Part shown: in pieces, positions 15,744 to 23,743 of the stretch
How the letters are laid out: each line of letters begins with the position of its first letter
How positions within the stretch are numbered: the stretch's first letter is position 1
Origin: an uncultured Flavobacterium sp.
GTDB lineage: Bacteria > Bacteroidota > Bacteroidia > Flavobacteriales > Flavobacteriaceae
DNA: 44,710 bases
Assembly: GCF_946481155.1 (NCBI RefSeq)
Contig: NZ_CAMLMK010000009.1
Location: 1 to 44,710 of the forward strand
Direction: 5' to 3'
Notes under the pieces: model-generated
Told to the model about the DNA's origin: nothing
Database searches by the model: none
Seen by the model: only the letters and a program-made list of their open reading frames with translations
Translations under genes and position numbers: made by a program

Positions 15744-16982
15744 ATGCGTAAACTACTTCTTTCTATATTTTTCTTTTGCCTGGCTGCTGCAGCCTGGTCA
15801 CAACCTAATGACGATAAGCAACGCCAGCTGGAAGAGCGTAAGGCGCAGCTTCAGAAAGAAATCCAGGAAGTGCAATTGCGTCTTCAGGAAGAAAAAAAGA
15901 AGGAAAAAAATATTTTAGGTCAGATTGCGCAACAGAACAAGAAAATCTCGCTGAGCCAGAAGCTGATCAATACCACTTCAAAACAGAAAAGATTGCTTTC
16001 GGACGACATCTATCTAAAGCAACTCGAAATCAACAAGTTGAATAGGGAATTAAAGGATCTGAAGACGGATTATTCCAATATGATCGTCAAATCCTATAAA
16101 AGCCGCTCGGAACAAAGTCGCGTAATGTTTGTGCTATCGTCGGAAAATTTTCTTCAGGCATATAAAAGGATGCAGTACATGAAGCAATATGCCAGTTTCC
16201 GAAAAATGCAGGGGGATGAAATCAAGATGAAGACCAACCAGCTTTCCGTAGCGACTACCGTTTTACAGGAAAAGAAAAAGCAAAAAGAGAAAGTCCTGAT
16301 CGAAAGCGAAAAAGAGAAAAGAGAATACGAGAAAGACAAAGCCGAACAGCAACGTTTGGCAAAAATAGTACAGAAGGACAAGAAAAAATACGCCGCCGAA
16401 ATTAAGAAAATGCAGGCGGAAACTAAAAAAATCGACGCACAGATCCGAAAAATGATTCGTGAAGCGATTGCTGCTGCCAATAAGAAAACAAATGCCTCCG
16501 GAAAAACTATCGTAAAATCTGCGGATGATCCGGCGAAATTCGTTCTAACCACGGAAGGAAAAGAATTGGCCGACAACTTCAAAGCAAGCCGCGGACGTTT
16601 GCCATGGCCGGTGGTTAAAGGATACGTTTCATTGGGTTATGGCGATCAACCGCACCCGTCCTATCCGGATTTAACAGTTCACAACAGCGGCGTGGAGATC
16701 ACTACCGAAAGTGGTTCAAATGCCAGAGCAGTTTTTGCCGGTGAGGTATTGCAGGTGCAGGTAATCAATGCGAATAATAAAGCTGTTTATATCCAGCACG
16801 GAGATTATATTACGGTATATCTTAACTTATCAAATGTTGCCGTTGGGAAAGGTGATAAGGTTTCGGCCAAACAGAATATCGGTCGCATCCATACGAATTC
16901 TTCCGGGAAATCGGTGATGAAGTTCCTGGTGCTGCAAAATACTACGACGCTCAATCCGCAGAGTTGGATTAGTAATATGTAA
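15744..16982 (+). CDS. EnvC-like coiled-coil protein with degenerate M23 (LytM) domain
   Basis: A secreted murein hydrolase regulator of 412 residues. The signal peptide ends near AAAAWSQ. Residues about 25-240 form a long Lys/Glu/Gln-rich coiled coil, and the C-terminal 120 residues form an M23/LytM domain. The zinc ligands look lost: where active enzymes have HxGxD there is NSGVEI, and where they have HxH there is VYLNLS. This matches EnvC, which activates amidases rather than cutting peptidoglycan itself. A TTG six codons upstream (15726) would also open the frame, but the ATG at 15744 starts a normal signal peptide. A strong terminator follows. Confidence 0.9.
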   Translation: MRKLLLSIFFFCLAAAAWSQPNDDKQRQLEERKAQLQKEIQEVQLRLQEEKKKEKNILGQIAQQNKKISLSQKLINTTSKQKRLLSDDIYLKQLEINKLNRELKDLKTDYSNMIVKSYKSRSEQSRVMFVLSSENFLQAYKRMQYMKQYASFRKMQGDEIKMKTNQLSVATTVLQEKKKQKEKVLIESEKEKREYEKDKAEQQRLAKIVQKDKKKYAAEIKKMQAETKKIDAQIRKMIREAIAAANKKTNASGKTIVKSADDPAKFVLTTEGKELADNFKASRGRLPWPVVKGYVSLGYGDQPHPSYPDLTVHNSGVEITTESGSNARAVFAGEVLQVQVINANNKAVYIQHGDYITVYLNLSNVAVGKGDKVSAKQNIGRIHTNSSGKSVMKFLVLQNTTTLNPQSWISNM

Positions 16983-17017
16983 AAAAAAGCTGTCAAATTA
17001 TTTTGACAGCTTTTTTT
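16982..17017. terminator. Bidirectional terminator between convergent genes
   Basis: A 16-bp stem (16982-16997 with 17002-17017) with A-run on one side and T-run on the other. It serves the EnvC-like gene on the plus strand and the thioesterase gene on the minus strand. Confidence 0.9.
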
Positions 17018-17049
17018 AAATCTTAGAATTGCTACCTGCAACCGTATTT

Positions 17050-17565
17050 TTATTCCCCGGAAAACAAAGCCTTCAATTCCGTAGCGTCGGCAGGTTTCAT
17101 TTTTCCGGCAAGGATTAAGCTCAATTGCTTTCTTCGCAACGCTGCTTCAAAACGCTTTTTGTCTTCCTCGGTTTGCGGCACTACTGGTGGAACCGGAACC
17201 GGATTTCCGGTATCGTCAACTGCCACAAAAGTATAGATTGCCTGACCGGCGCTGTTTTTTATTCCTGATTCACGGTCTTCCGTCCAGACATCAATCACAA
17301 TTTCCATCGAACTCGTGAAGGTTCTCGACACCATCGCCTCAATCGTAACCACGGCGCCTAAAGGAATCGCACGGTTAAAAGCCACATGGTTCACCGAAGC
17401 CGTTACGCAAATTCTGCGCGAATGCCTTCTCGCGGTAATACTCGCCGCACGGTCAATACGCGCCAGCAATTCGCCGCCAAAAAGATTGTTCAAAGGATTG
17501 GTTTCTCCCGGCAAAACCAGGTCGGTTAAAATGGTAAGGGAGTCGGAGGGAAATTTCTCTTGCAT
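17050..17565 (-). CDS. Acyl-CoA thioesterase, hot-dog fold
   Basis: A 171-residue cytoplasmic enzyme that would hydrolyse acyl-CoA to free fatty acid and CoA. The N-terminal half contains NPLNNLFGGELLARIDRAA, the hot-dog helix with the Asn and Asp residues typical of YciA/BACH-type thioesterases, followed by strands CVTASVNHVAFNRAI and GAVVTIEAMVSRTF. Length and motif order fit the acyl-CoA hydrolase family. A C-terminal charged tail (PQTEEDKKRFEAALRRKQL) follows the domain. Its own -7 box lies at 17582-17589, so it is probably transcribed independently of the gene upstream. Confidence 0.92.
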   Translation of the reverse strand: MQEKFPSDSLTILTDLVLPGETNPLNNLFGGELLARIDRAASITARRHSRRICVTASVNHVAFNRAIPLGAVVTIEAMVSRTFTSSMEIVIDVWTEDRESGIKNSAGQAIYTFVAVDDTGNPVPVPPVVPQTEEDKKRFEAALRRKQLSLILAGKMKPADATELKALFSGE

Positions 17566-17581
17566 TGTAATTGTATTTTTG

Positions 17582-17616
17582 CAAAGTTAGCAATAAAACC
17601 ATAAAAAAATCCTCAA
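17582..17616 (-). promoter_or_regulatory. Promoter of the thioesterase gene
   Basis: On the minus strand TAACTTTG (17582-17589) is a perfect -7 box, with TTG at 17614-17616 and a 24-base spacer. The upstream part overlaps the terminator of the neighbouring gene. Confidence 0.45.
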
Positions 17617-17629
17617 AAATTGAGGATTT
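17603..17629 (-). terminator. Terminator of the HU-CCDC81/SPOR gene
   Basis: Stem 17607-17616 with 17620-17629 (10 bp, 3-base loop), followed on the minus strand by a T-run (17603-17609 as A on the plus strand). Confidence 0.8.
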
Positions 17630-17636
17630 AATAATT

Positions 17637-18575
17637 TTATAGTTCTTTAATCAGTAACCAGGCTTCTTTGTTGTGCGTTTTATGAATTTCCTTCATTTTG
17701 ATTTGAGCCTCAGTATAACTCGAAAAGCTGCCGTACAAAACCGGAAATAAGCCAAATGAATTCTGCTCCAGACGAATAGGTTCAAATCCAAGCGATTGCA
17801 ATTCGTTAAAAATCCTGTCAGCATTGGCCTGATTTCGGAAAGAACCCGCCACAATATGATAAGGTTTGATCGCGTTTTCAGTCATGTTCAGCGTAACAGC
17901 CGGCAGCGGATTTTCAATAAAGAAAGTCGCTTCCTGGATTCTGTTCTGTACTTTTTCCTGCACTGCTTTCTCAACGATTAATGTCTCGCTGGCAAATTGC
18001 TGGTCGTATTGGTATTTGTATGCCACTCCACCACAGCCCAGCATGACTGCAAAAACCGCGGCATATTTTAGGAAGGAATAATTTTTCTTTCTTTCAGGGG
18101 TGAAGATAATTGGCGCTTTTTCTTCCAGTGCTTCCACCTGTGCTTTTAAAACTTCACGGGTAACCGACGGCGAAACTACTGCGGTCAAACCAAAAGCATC
18201 TGCTAAATAATTCACAGAAGTAATAGGCTCGAAAACCCAGTTCCATTCCGCGTTTGTTGAAATTTCCCCGATGTTTTTCAAAGTCAGTACTTCTCTTCGC
18301 TGTAACTTGTCAATCCAGGCAGCCACTTCATTCTGAACCGCTGCCACAGCCTCGTCATAGGAAATTTTTTCCTGCAGCGAAACGTGATTGGCCAGCAACC
18401 CGTCATTGTTTTTTAAATGCGGATTAAAGGAAACCACTTTTTTGGGCGGATAAAACGTATTAGTATTCCCGTTCAGCTGTGCCGACTGAATTTCAGTCAG
18501 AAATGCACCAAAACCGGGCACAGTAACGCACTGATAGCGATACAGTAAAGCCGAGATGTAGTTTTCAATCTTCAT
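17637..18575 (-). CDS. HU-CCDC81 / SPOR domain membrane protein
   Basis: A 312-residue protein with three parts. Residues 1-130 match the paired prokaryotic HU-CCDC81 domains (opening MKIENYISALLYRYQCVTVP and the FGAFLTE turn). One TM segment lies at about 168-187. The C-terminal residues 237-312 are a SPOR domain (YHIVAGSFRNQANADRI, then LYGSFSSYTEAQ), which binds denuded glycan strands at the division septum. With no N-terminal signal the HU-like part should be cytoplasmic and the SPOR part periplasmic. This would link a DNA-binding-like or protein-binding fold to the septal wall, suggesting a cell-division role; that is inference. Confidence 0.9.
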   Translation of the reverse strand: MKIENYISALLYRYQCVTVPGFGAFLTEIQSAQLNGNTNTFYPPKKVVSFNPHLKNNDGLLANHVSLQEKISYDEAVAAVQNEVAAWIDKLQRREVLTLKNIGEISTNAEWNWVFEPITSVNYLADAFGLTAVVSPSVTREVLKAQVEALEEKAPIIFTPERKKNYSFLKYAAVFAVMLGCGGVAYKYQYDQQFASETLIVEKAVQEKVQNRIQEATFFIENPLPAVTLNMTENAIKPYHIVAGSFRNQANADRIFNELQSLGFEPIRLEQNSFGLFPVLYGSFSSYTEAQIKMKEIHKTHNKEAWLLIKEL

Positions 18576-18580
18576 ATCTA

Positions 18581-18610
18581 CAAATTTAATTATTCAACAG
18601 CCACAACCAA
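18581..18610 (-). promoter_or_regulatory. Bacteroidetes promoter of the HU-CCDC81/SPOR gene
   Basis: On the minus strand TTG (18608-18610), 19-base spacer, then TAAATTTG (18581-18588), a perfect match to the consensus. The start codon is only six bases beyond the box, implying a very short or absent leader. Confidence 0.6.
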
Positions 18611-18858
18611 AAATTATCAACAAATTTTATTAACAATCGGCTATCCAAGGGTAAGGCTTTGGGAGCGAATGGCTTGCGCTTTCTTGGAATCCATTTTCCT
18701 GCTTTCGCTCTAATCTGTCAGTGCGAGATTGCGCGGCAATCTCACAATGCCAGGATAACCGCTCTATCAGGGCTAAGGGAGCGACTGTTAATATTTTTGT
18801 AATCTTTTTATTTCAAATTGTTTTAAAAATGATTTTCTTTGACGCTTTATTATACGCC
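18611..18858. repeat. Intergenic region with palindrome and partial direct repeats
   Basis: This stretch is richer in G and C than other gaps. It contains an 8-bp perfect palindrome, GAGATTGC (18725-18732) with GCAATCTC (18736-18743), and two similar pieces reading CTATC-AGGG-TAAGG-GGGAGCGA, near 18641-18670 and 18763-18784. It may be a remnant of a dispersed intergenic repeat. A frame opening at the GTG at 18721 joins dprA but encodes no recognisable extension. A perfect -7 box lies at 18792-18799. Confidence 0.4.
18792..18799 (+). promoter_or_regulatory. Perfect -7 box before dprA
   Basis: TATTTTTG matches TAnnTTTG, 60 bases before the dprA ATG. No TTG at the usual distance. Confidence 0.4.
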
Positions 18859-19962
18859 ATGACAACATCTGATTTATATTACACGCTTGCGTTGTTAAAA
18901 GTGGAGGGAGTGGGTGACATCGTCGCCAAAAAACTCATCCATCATTTAGGTTCCGCTGAGAAGGTTTTCGGAGCGAAGAAAAAACAATTAGTAGCCATCG
19001 ACGGGGTAGGCGAAATACTTTTTAAGAATCTGCAGCAGCAGTACGTCTTTGACCTGGCAAAAGCCGAGCTAAACTTCATCGAGAAAGAACAGGTTGATTA
19101 CACTTTTTATCAGGACGCAAATTATCCGGAACGGTTGAAGCATTGCATTGACAGCCCAACGATTTTGTTCCAGTCCGGAAACATCGATTTGCAGCACAGG
19201 AAACTCATAAGCATAGTTGGCACCCGCCAAATCACTAGTTATGGTGCCGATTTCACAAGAAAACTTATTGAAGATTTAGCGCCGTTGAATCCGGTAATCG
19301 TTAGCGGGTTTGCCTATGGTGTAGATATTGTTGCGCATCAGGCGGCTTTGGATTGTGGTTTGCAAACGGTCGGCGTACTGGCGCACGGATTAAACCAGAT
19401 TTACCCAAAAATGCACAAAAAGTACATTGCGAAAATGGAACAGAACGGCGGTTTCATGACGGAATTCTGGAGTTCGTCCAATCCGGACAGGGAAAATTTC
19501 TTAAAGCGCAACCGCATTGTTGCAGGAATGACGGAAGCCACTGTTGTTGTCGAAAGCGCCGAAAAGGGCGGCTCCTTAAGTACCGCTTCCATTGCCAACG
19601 ATTACAATCGGGACGTGTTTGCAGTTCCGGGAAGAAGTACGGACAAATACAGTCAGGGCTGCAACAACCTGATCAAAACACAACGCGCTAATGTGCTGAC
19701 TTCCGCTGCGGATCTTATTTACATGCTCAATTGGGAACTGGGAGAAAAAAACACGAAATCAGTGCAGAAACAGCTGTTCGTAACCCTCGAACCTGAAGAA
19801 CAGAGAATCTACGACTTCCTTCAGAAAAATGGCAAGGAATTACTGGACATTATTGCTTTGCAATGTGAGTTGCCCATCTTCAAAATTTCGTCACTACTGC
19901 TAAATATGGAATTGAAAGGCGTCATTCGTCCGTTGCCGGGAAAACTTTTCGAAGCTATATAG
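18859..19962 (+). CDS. dprA: DNA-processing protein DprA
   Basis: Binds incoming single-stranded DNA during natural transformation and loads RecA onto it. The 367-residue protein has an N-terminal helix-hairpin-helix-like region (VEGVGDIVAKKLIHHLG), a central Rossmann-like DprA domain with ISIVGTRQITSYGADF, VSGFAYGVDIVAHQAAL, FLKRNRIVAGM and EKGGSLSTASIAND, and a C-terminal winged-helix region. The frame stays open upstream to a GTG at 18721, but the ATG at 18859 starts the conserved sequence and lies downstream of a -7 box. recA is also in this window but is not adjacent. Confidence 0.96.
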   Translation: MTTSDLYYTLALLKVEGVGDIVAKKLIHHLGSAEKVFGAKKKQLVAIDGVGEILFKNLQQQYVFDLAKAELNFIEKEQVDYTFYQDANYPERLKHCIDSPTILFQSGNIDLQHRKLISIVGTRQITSYGADFTRKLIEDLAPLNPVIVSGFAYGVDIVAHQAALDCGLQTVGVLAHGLNQIYPKMHKKYIAKMEQNGGFMTEFWSSSNPDRENFLKRNRIVAGMTEATVVVESAEKGGSLSTASIANDYNRDVFAVPGRSTDKYSQGCNNLIKTQRANVLTSAADLIYMLNWELGEKNTKSVQKQLFVTLEPEEQRIYDFLQKNGKELLDIIALQCELPIFKISSLLLNMELKGVIRPLPGKLFEAI

Positions 19963-19976
19963 AAGAAATTGTGTTA

Positions 19977-20022
19977 CCACGAATACATAAATTAAGTACT
20001 ATTACTATTCGTGTATTCGTGG
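19977..20022. repeat. Inverted repeat CCACGAATAC between convergent genes
   Basis: CCACGAATAC (19977-19986) and GTATTCGTGG (20013-20022) form a 10-bp perfect inverted repeat with a 26-base AT-rich spacer. It lies between the convergent dprA and trpS genes, so it could act as a bidirectional terminator. No T-run follows. Sequences of this CCACGAATAC/GTATTCGTGG kind recur between genes in Bacteroidetes as far as I recall. Confidence 0.5.
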
Positions 20023-20033
20023 CTTAAAAATAT

Positions 20034-21005
20034 TTACTCGTAACCTAATTTTTCCCTAACTCTAGTTAAAACTGCATCAGCCACTTGGTGTGCTTTAGAG
20101 GCGCCAATTTTCAGCAGTCTGTCTACTTCGTCAAGGTTAGCCATGTAGTGGTTGTATTTTTCCCTTTCGGTTTTGAAATTCTCTACAATCAATTCGAACA
20201 ACTCCTGTTTGGCGTGGCCGTATCCGTAATTTCCACCCAGGTAATTGGCTCGCATTTTTTCGATTTGTTCCGGAGTGGCCAATAATTTATATAAGGCAAA
20301 TGCATTGCAGGTGTCCGGATTTTTTGGTGCTTCCAGTGGCGTACTGTCCGTTTCAATCGACATGATTTGCTTGCGCAGCGCTTTGTCTTCCAGGAAAATA
20401 TTGATGAAATTATTTCTGGATTTGCTCATTTTCTCGCCATCGGTACCCGGGATGATCATGCTGTCTTCCTGGATTTTCGCTTCCGGCAATACGAAGGTTT
20501 CCCCCATCTGATGGTTAAAACGCGAAGCTACATCACGGGTAATTTCCAAATGCTGCAACTGGTCTTTTCCAACAGGAACAAGATTCGCATCATACAATAA
20601 AATATCGGCAGCCATCAGCATCGGATACGAAAACAATCCGGCGTTAACATCGTCTAAACGATCAGCCTTGTCTTTAAAAGAATGTGCCAGTGTCAGGCGC
20701 TGGAATGGAAAGAAACAGCTTAAGTACCACGACAATTCTGCCGTTTGCGGGACATCACTTTGGCGGTAAAAAACAACTTTATCAATATCTAACCCGCAGG
20801 CAAGCCAGGCTGCTGCTACACTATAGGTGTTCTCACGCAATGTTTTCCCGTCCTTAATCTGTGTTACCGAATGCAGATCGGCAATAAAAAGGAAGGATTC
20901 GTTTCCGGGTGTATTCGCCATCGCAATAGCGGGTAAAATTGCACCCAAAAGATTTCCCAAGTGTGGCGTTCCTGTACTTTGAACGCCGGTTAATATTTTT
21001 GCCAT
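20034..21005 (-). CDS. trpS: Tryptophanyl-tRNA synthetase
   Basis: Charges tRNA-Trp with tryptophan using ATP. The 323-residue class I synthetase shows the HIGH-equivalent TGTPHLGNLLG near residues 11-21, the KMSKS motif exactly as GEKMSKS (about 193-199), and FLFIADLHSVTQI and GKDQLQHLEITRDVA in the Rossmann core. Length and motif spacing are normal for the bacterial enzyme. A perfect -7 box precedes the start on the minus strand at 21022-21029. Confidence 0.97.
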   Translation of the reverse strand: MAKILTGVQSTGTPHLGNLLGAILPAIAMANTPGNESFLFIADLHSVTQIKDGKTLRENTYSVAAAWLACGLDIDKVVFYRQSDVPQTAELSWYLSCFFPFQRLTLAHSFKDKADRLDDVNAGLFSYPMLMAADILLYDANLVPVGKDQLQHLEITRDVASRFNHQMGETFVLPEAKIQEDSMIIPGTDGEKMSKSRNNFINIFLEDKALRKQIMSIETDSTPLEAPKNPDTCNAFALYKLLATPEQIEKMRANYLGGNYGYGHAKQELFELIVENFKTEREKYNHYMANLDEVDRLLKIGASKAHQVADAVLTRVREKLGYE

Positions 21006-21021
21006 TGTTAAAAAATTTACG

Positions 21022-21029
21022 CAAAGGTA
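21022..21029 (-). promoter_or_regulatory. Perfect -7 box of trpS
   Basis: TACCTTTG on the minus strand, 16 bases before the start codon. No TTG at the expected distance. Confidence 0.45.
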
Positions 21030-21061
21030 AAGGTTTTACTAAAATGTTTGCCCTGAATTAT

Positions 21062-21069
21062 TACATTTG
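21062..21069 (+). promoter_or_regulatory. Perfect -7 box of plsC
   Basis: TACATTTG matches TAnnTTTG. It ends only 5 bases before the plsC ATG, so the transcript would start at or next to the start codon. Confidence 0.45.
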
Positions 21070-21074
21070 GTACT

Positions 21075-21824
21075 ATGAAAATTTTCAAGATTCTTTTCTG
21101 GACGCTTTGGCGCATCTGGTTTTATATTTTGGTGACTGTGCCAATCATTATAATGTTTCCGTTTCTGTTTCTTTCGATTGTATCGGAACGAACTTATCCG
21201 CAGTTTTTTGTTTTGGCCCGTGTCTGGGCGAAGATCATTTTGTACGGAATGGGCTTCTATTATCTGATAGAAAAAGAATACACACCCGAGAAGGGAAAAA
21301 GTTACATGGTCGTGGCTAACCATACGTCGATGATGGATATTATGCTGATGCTGATTCTGGTGAAAGACAACCCGTTTGTATTTGTCGGCAAAAAAGAATT
21401 GGTGAAGATTCCGATTTTTGGTTTTTTCTATAAGCGTACCTGTATCATGGTAGACCGCAACAGTTCGAAAAGTCGTTTTGAAGTTTTTGAACGCGCGCAA
21501 AAAAGAATCAATCAGGGATTAAGCATTTGTATTTTTCCGGAGGGAGGCGTAACCGAAGACGAATCCATTTTGCTGGATGAATTTAAAGATGGCGCATTTC
21601 GTATTGCCATCGAACACCAATTGCCTATTTTGCCTTTGACCTTCGGTGATGTGAAAAAGCGATTTTCGTTTACGTTCTTTAGCGGAAGCCCGGGCAGAAT
21701 GCGAACTAAAATCCATACACCCATAGAGACAGCCGGGAAAACCATGGAAGACAAAAAAGCTATAAAAGAGCAGGTGAGAAATGTAATTTTGGAGCAGCTT
21801 CAGCAATTTGAAAACGCAAAATAG
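21075..21824 (+). CDS. plsC: 1-acyl-sn-glycerol-3-phosphate acyltransferase
   Basis: Inner-membrane enzyme that adds the second acyl chain to lysophosphatidic acid, making phosphatidic acid for phospholipids. The 249-residue protein has an N-terminal hydrophobic region (about 9-35), the catalytic HX4D motif as NHTSMMD (82-88), the GKKELVKIPIFG segment and the substrate-binding FPEGG motif near 155. The symbol is given by family; a related lipid acyltransferase role, for instance on ornithine lipids, cannot be excluded. A -7 promoter box abuts the start. A terminator shared with the convergent gene follows. Confidence 0.88.
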   Translation: MKIFKILFWTLWRIWFYILVTVPIIIMFPFLFLSIVSERTYPQFFVLARVWAKIILYGMGFYYLIEKEYTPEKGKSYMVVANHTSMMDIMLMLILVKDNPFVFVGKKELVKIPIFGFFYKRTCIMVDRNSSKSRFEVFERAQKRINQGLSICIFPEGGVTEDESILLDEFKDGAFRIAIEHQLPILPLTFGDVKKRFSFTFFSGSPGRMRTKIHTPIETAGKTMEDKKAIKEQVRNVILEQLQQFENAK

Positions 21825-21833
21825 AAGAAATAA

Positions 21834-21863
21834 AAAAGCACTCTAACCCAAAAGAGTGCTTTT
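21834..21863. terminator. Bidirectional terminator after plsC
   Basis: Stem AAAAGCACTCT (21834-21844) with AGAGTGCTTTT (21853-21863), 11 bp, between plsC and the minus-strand barrel gene. Confidence 0.85.
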
Positions 21864-21922
21864 TACGCCACTTCCCACCACAGAAAGTGACTGACTTAAC
21901 TAAAACTTAAACTAACTAACTT

Positions 21923-23743
21923 TTAAAAGCTAAAGCTTATTCCGGTGTACACACCAAAGAAATACGGTTTGAAATTATCGGCAGCGCCGCTATACGTATT
22001 GATTTGATATTTGAACATCGGTTCAACATTAGCTTGTAGGGTTTTCAAAAAATTGTATCGAAGTCCTAAACCTACATTCGTACTGAAATGCACTTTGTTC
22101 AGGTTGTTTGCTTCGCCGATGTTTGTATTCGACTCCGCGGAAACCAAAGAAACCCTGTTGTCATTTAAGAAGAGCGAACTCACCCCTCCAATAACATCAA
22201 TTCCGAATTTCTTATTTATTATTTTATAGGAAGCCTCCAACGGAACTTCTATGTAATTTATTCTATGGTTCACATTTCCTTTGTAGCGTGTTGTCACCAT
22301 ACCATCGTCACTATAGGCAATGCCTTTTGGATCCGGATTCTCGATTACGATTCCGCTTCCGGTTCCATTCTCGTTAACGTGCTCTAAACCGGCACCGTTA
22401 GTTGAATAATAATAGGTCAGATCATTGGTGTTGTATTCCATGTTAAGCACATTTGCACCGGTTCTTATTGCCCATTTATCGTTAATAGCGTATTTCAGCC
22501 CTACTCCATAACTCGCACTGGTTTGGTAGCTTTTTGAGTTTTCGGCAAATTTGGAATCTAATGCAGAGCCCGAGCCGTTCAAATTCATATATATTGGAGA
22601 AAAGGACGAGCTGACAACCCATTTTGTTCCTTTTTCTTTTTTGTCTTTTTTGTCTTTATCTTCCTCAACTTTATCTTCTTCAGCTTTTGCAGCAACAGTT
22701 TCTTTACCGGATGCCAGGGAATCGGTCACAGCAAGAACGCCTTTTTCAAGGGTTTTGCTTTCTGCAACATCAACAATCAAATTCGTTTTTTGGATAGCTT
22801 GAGTTGTTTCCGTTTTCACCGAATTCGTTTTTCCTGTATTGGAATCAGACGTATTTGAAAGGTCGGTATTTTTAGAGGAAACATACTGATGTCCTGTTTC
22901 ATAAGCCACTTTTGATTGGCTGGATTCCATGAAATTGGCATCTAAATCCGTATCTTTTACATTTTCAGTATCTGATACTTCTGTTTTATTTTCGGCAGCG
23001 AAGTTTTTCTCTGTTGAAGTCGCTAAAGCAATTCCTTCAGGAGTAATACCCATTTCTTTACCATTGATTGCTTCCTTGTTATTTTTTTCTGAAGCGATAG
23101 TAGTGGAAGCAACTCCAGTGTTGGATGTTCCATTCTTACCGGTTACCGTTGAAGTTATTTTCTTATCGGAATTTTTGCCAACTGAAGCGATGGTATTTTT
23201 ATCCGAACCGCCTGCAATAATGTTGCGGTCTTTTCGGATGCTATTTTTGGAGGTTTCCGATTGCTGATTTTTCGAGCCATTACCTAAACTATTTGTAGCA
23301 GTTGGGCTTTGGCTTTTAGATGAAGAAACATTTCTCAATGAAGAAACAGCCGTAGGATTGTCGGAACTGTTTTCCGTGTCAGTGGTTACCACAGCACCGT
23401 TTGTTATTTTCTCAAAAGAATCTCTGGCAACAATGGTATTTTGTTGTGCCTCTTTTTCAGTGGCAGTGGTTTCCTTATCGGTTGCTTTGTTTTCCTTTTC
23501 GCCTTCAATCAATAAATCCTTGAGTCCGAATGGACCTGCGATAAACGTAGTGGCAACGGAAAACCCGATTAAGAATACAGCGGCAAAGCTGCAAAGTCTT
23601 AGCCAGAAAGGCAACAGGTTTGTCTTCTTTTCCTTTTTATTCATCTTAGACTGAATATTCTCCCATACCTTATCGGAAGGAGCCATTTCGAAGTCCTTGA
23701 ATTTTTCCTGAAAAAGTCTGTCTATGTTGTTTCTTTCACTCAT
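21923..23743 (-). CDS. Probable dual-membrane-spanning anti-sigma factor with outer-membrane beta-barrel
   Basis: A 606-residue protein with three zones. Residues 1-45 are a cytoplasmic helical segment (RLFQEKFKDFEMAPSDKVWE), which in this family contacts the sigma factor. Residues about 47-70 form a single TM helix. Residues about 75-370 are a long linker rich in Ser, Thr, Asn, Lys and Glu, with a charged EEDKVEEDKDKKDKKEK stretch. Residues about 375-606 look like a beta-barrel (porin/PorT-like) ending in the aromatic pattern GVYTGISFSF. The protein could thus join the inner and outer membranes. It overlaps the ECF sigma gene by 4 bases (ATGA), strong evidence that it regulates it. Confidence 0.85.
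   Translation of the reverse strand: MSERNNIDRLFQEKFKDFEMAPSDKVWENIQSKMNKKEKKTNLLPFWLRLCSFAAVFLIGFSVATTFIAGPFGLKDLLIEGEKENKATDKETTATEKEAQQNTIVARDSFEKITNGAVVTTDTENSSDNPTAVSSLRNVSSSKSQSPTATNSLGNGSKNQQSETSKNSIRKDRNIIAGGSDKNTIASVGKNSDKKITSTVTGKNGTSNTGVASTTIASEKNNKEAINGKEMGITPEGIALATSTEKNFAAENKTEVSDTENVKDTDLDANFMESSQSKVAYETGHQYVSSKNTDLSNTSDSNTGKTNSVKTETTQAIQKTNLIVDVAESKTLEKGVLAVTDSLASGKETVAAKAEEDKVEEDKDKKDKKEKGTKWVVSSSFSPIYMNLNGSGSALDSKFAENSKSYQTSASYGVGLKYAINDKWAIRTGANVLNMEYNTNDLTYYYSTNGAGLEHVNENGTGSGIVIENPDPKGIAYSDDGMVTTRYKGNVNHRINYIEVPLEASYKIINKKFGIDVIGGVSSLFLNDNRVSLVSAESNTNIGEANNLNKVHFSTNVGLGLRYNFLKTLQANVEPMFKYQINTYSGAADNFKPYFFGVYTGISFSF

Noticed and set aside
18721..18858. 46-codon N-terminal extension of dprA from a GTG
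   Set aside because: It covers the palindrome and a -7 promoter box, and DprA proteins normally start near MTTSDLYYTLALLK.
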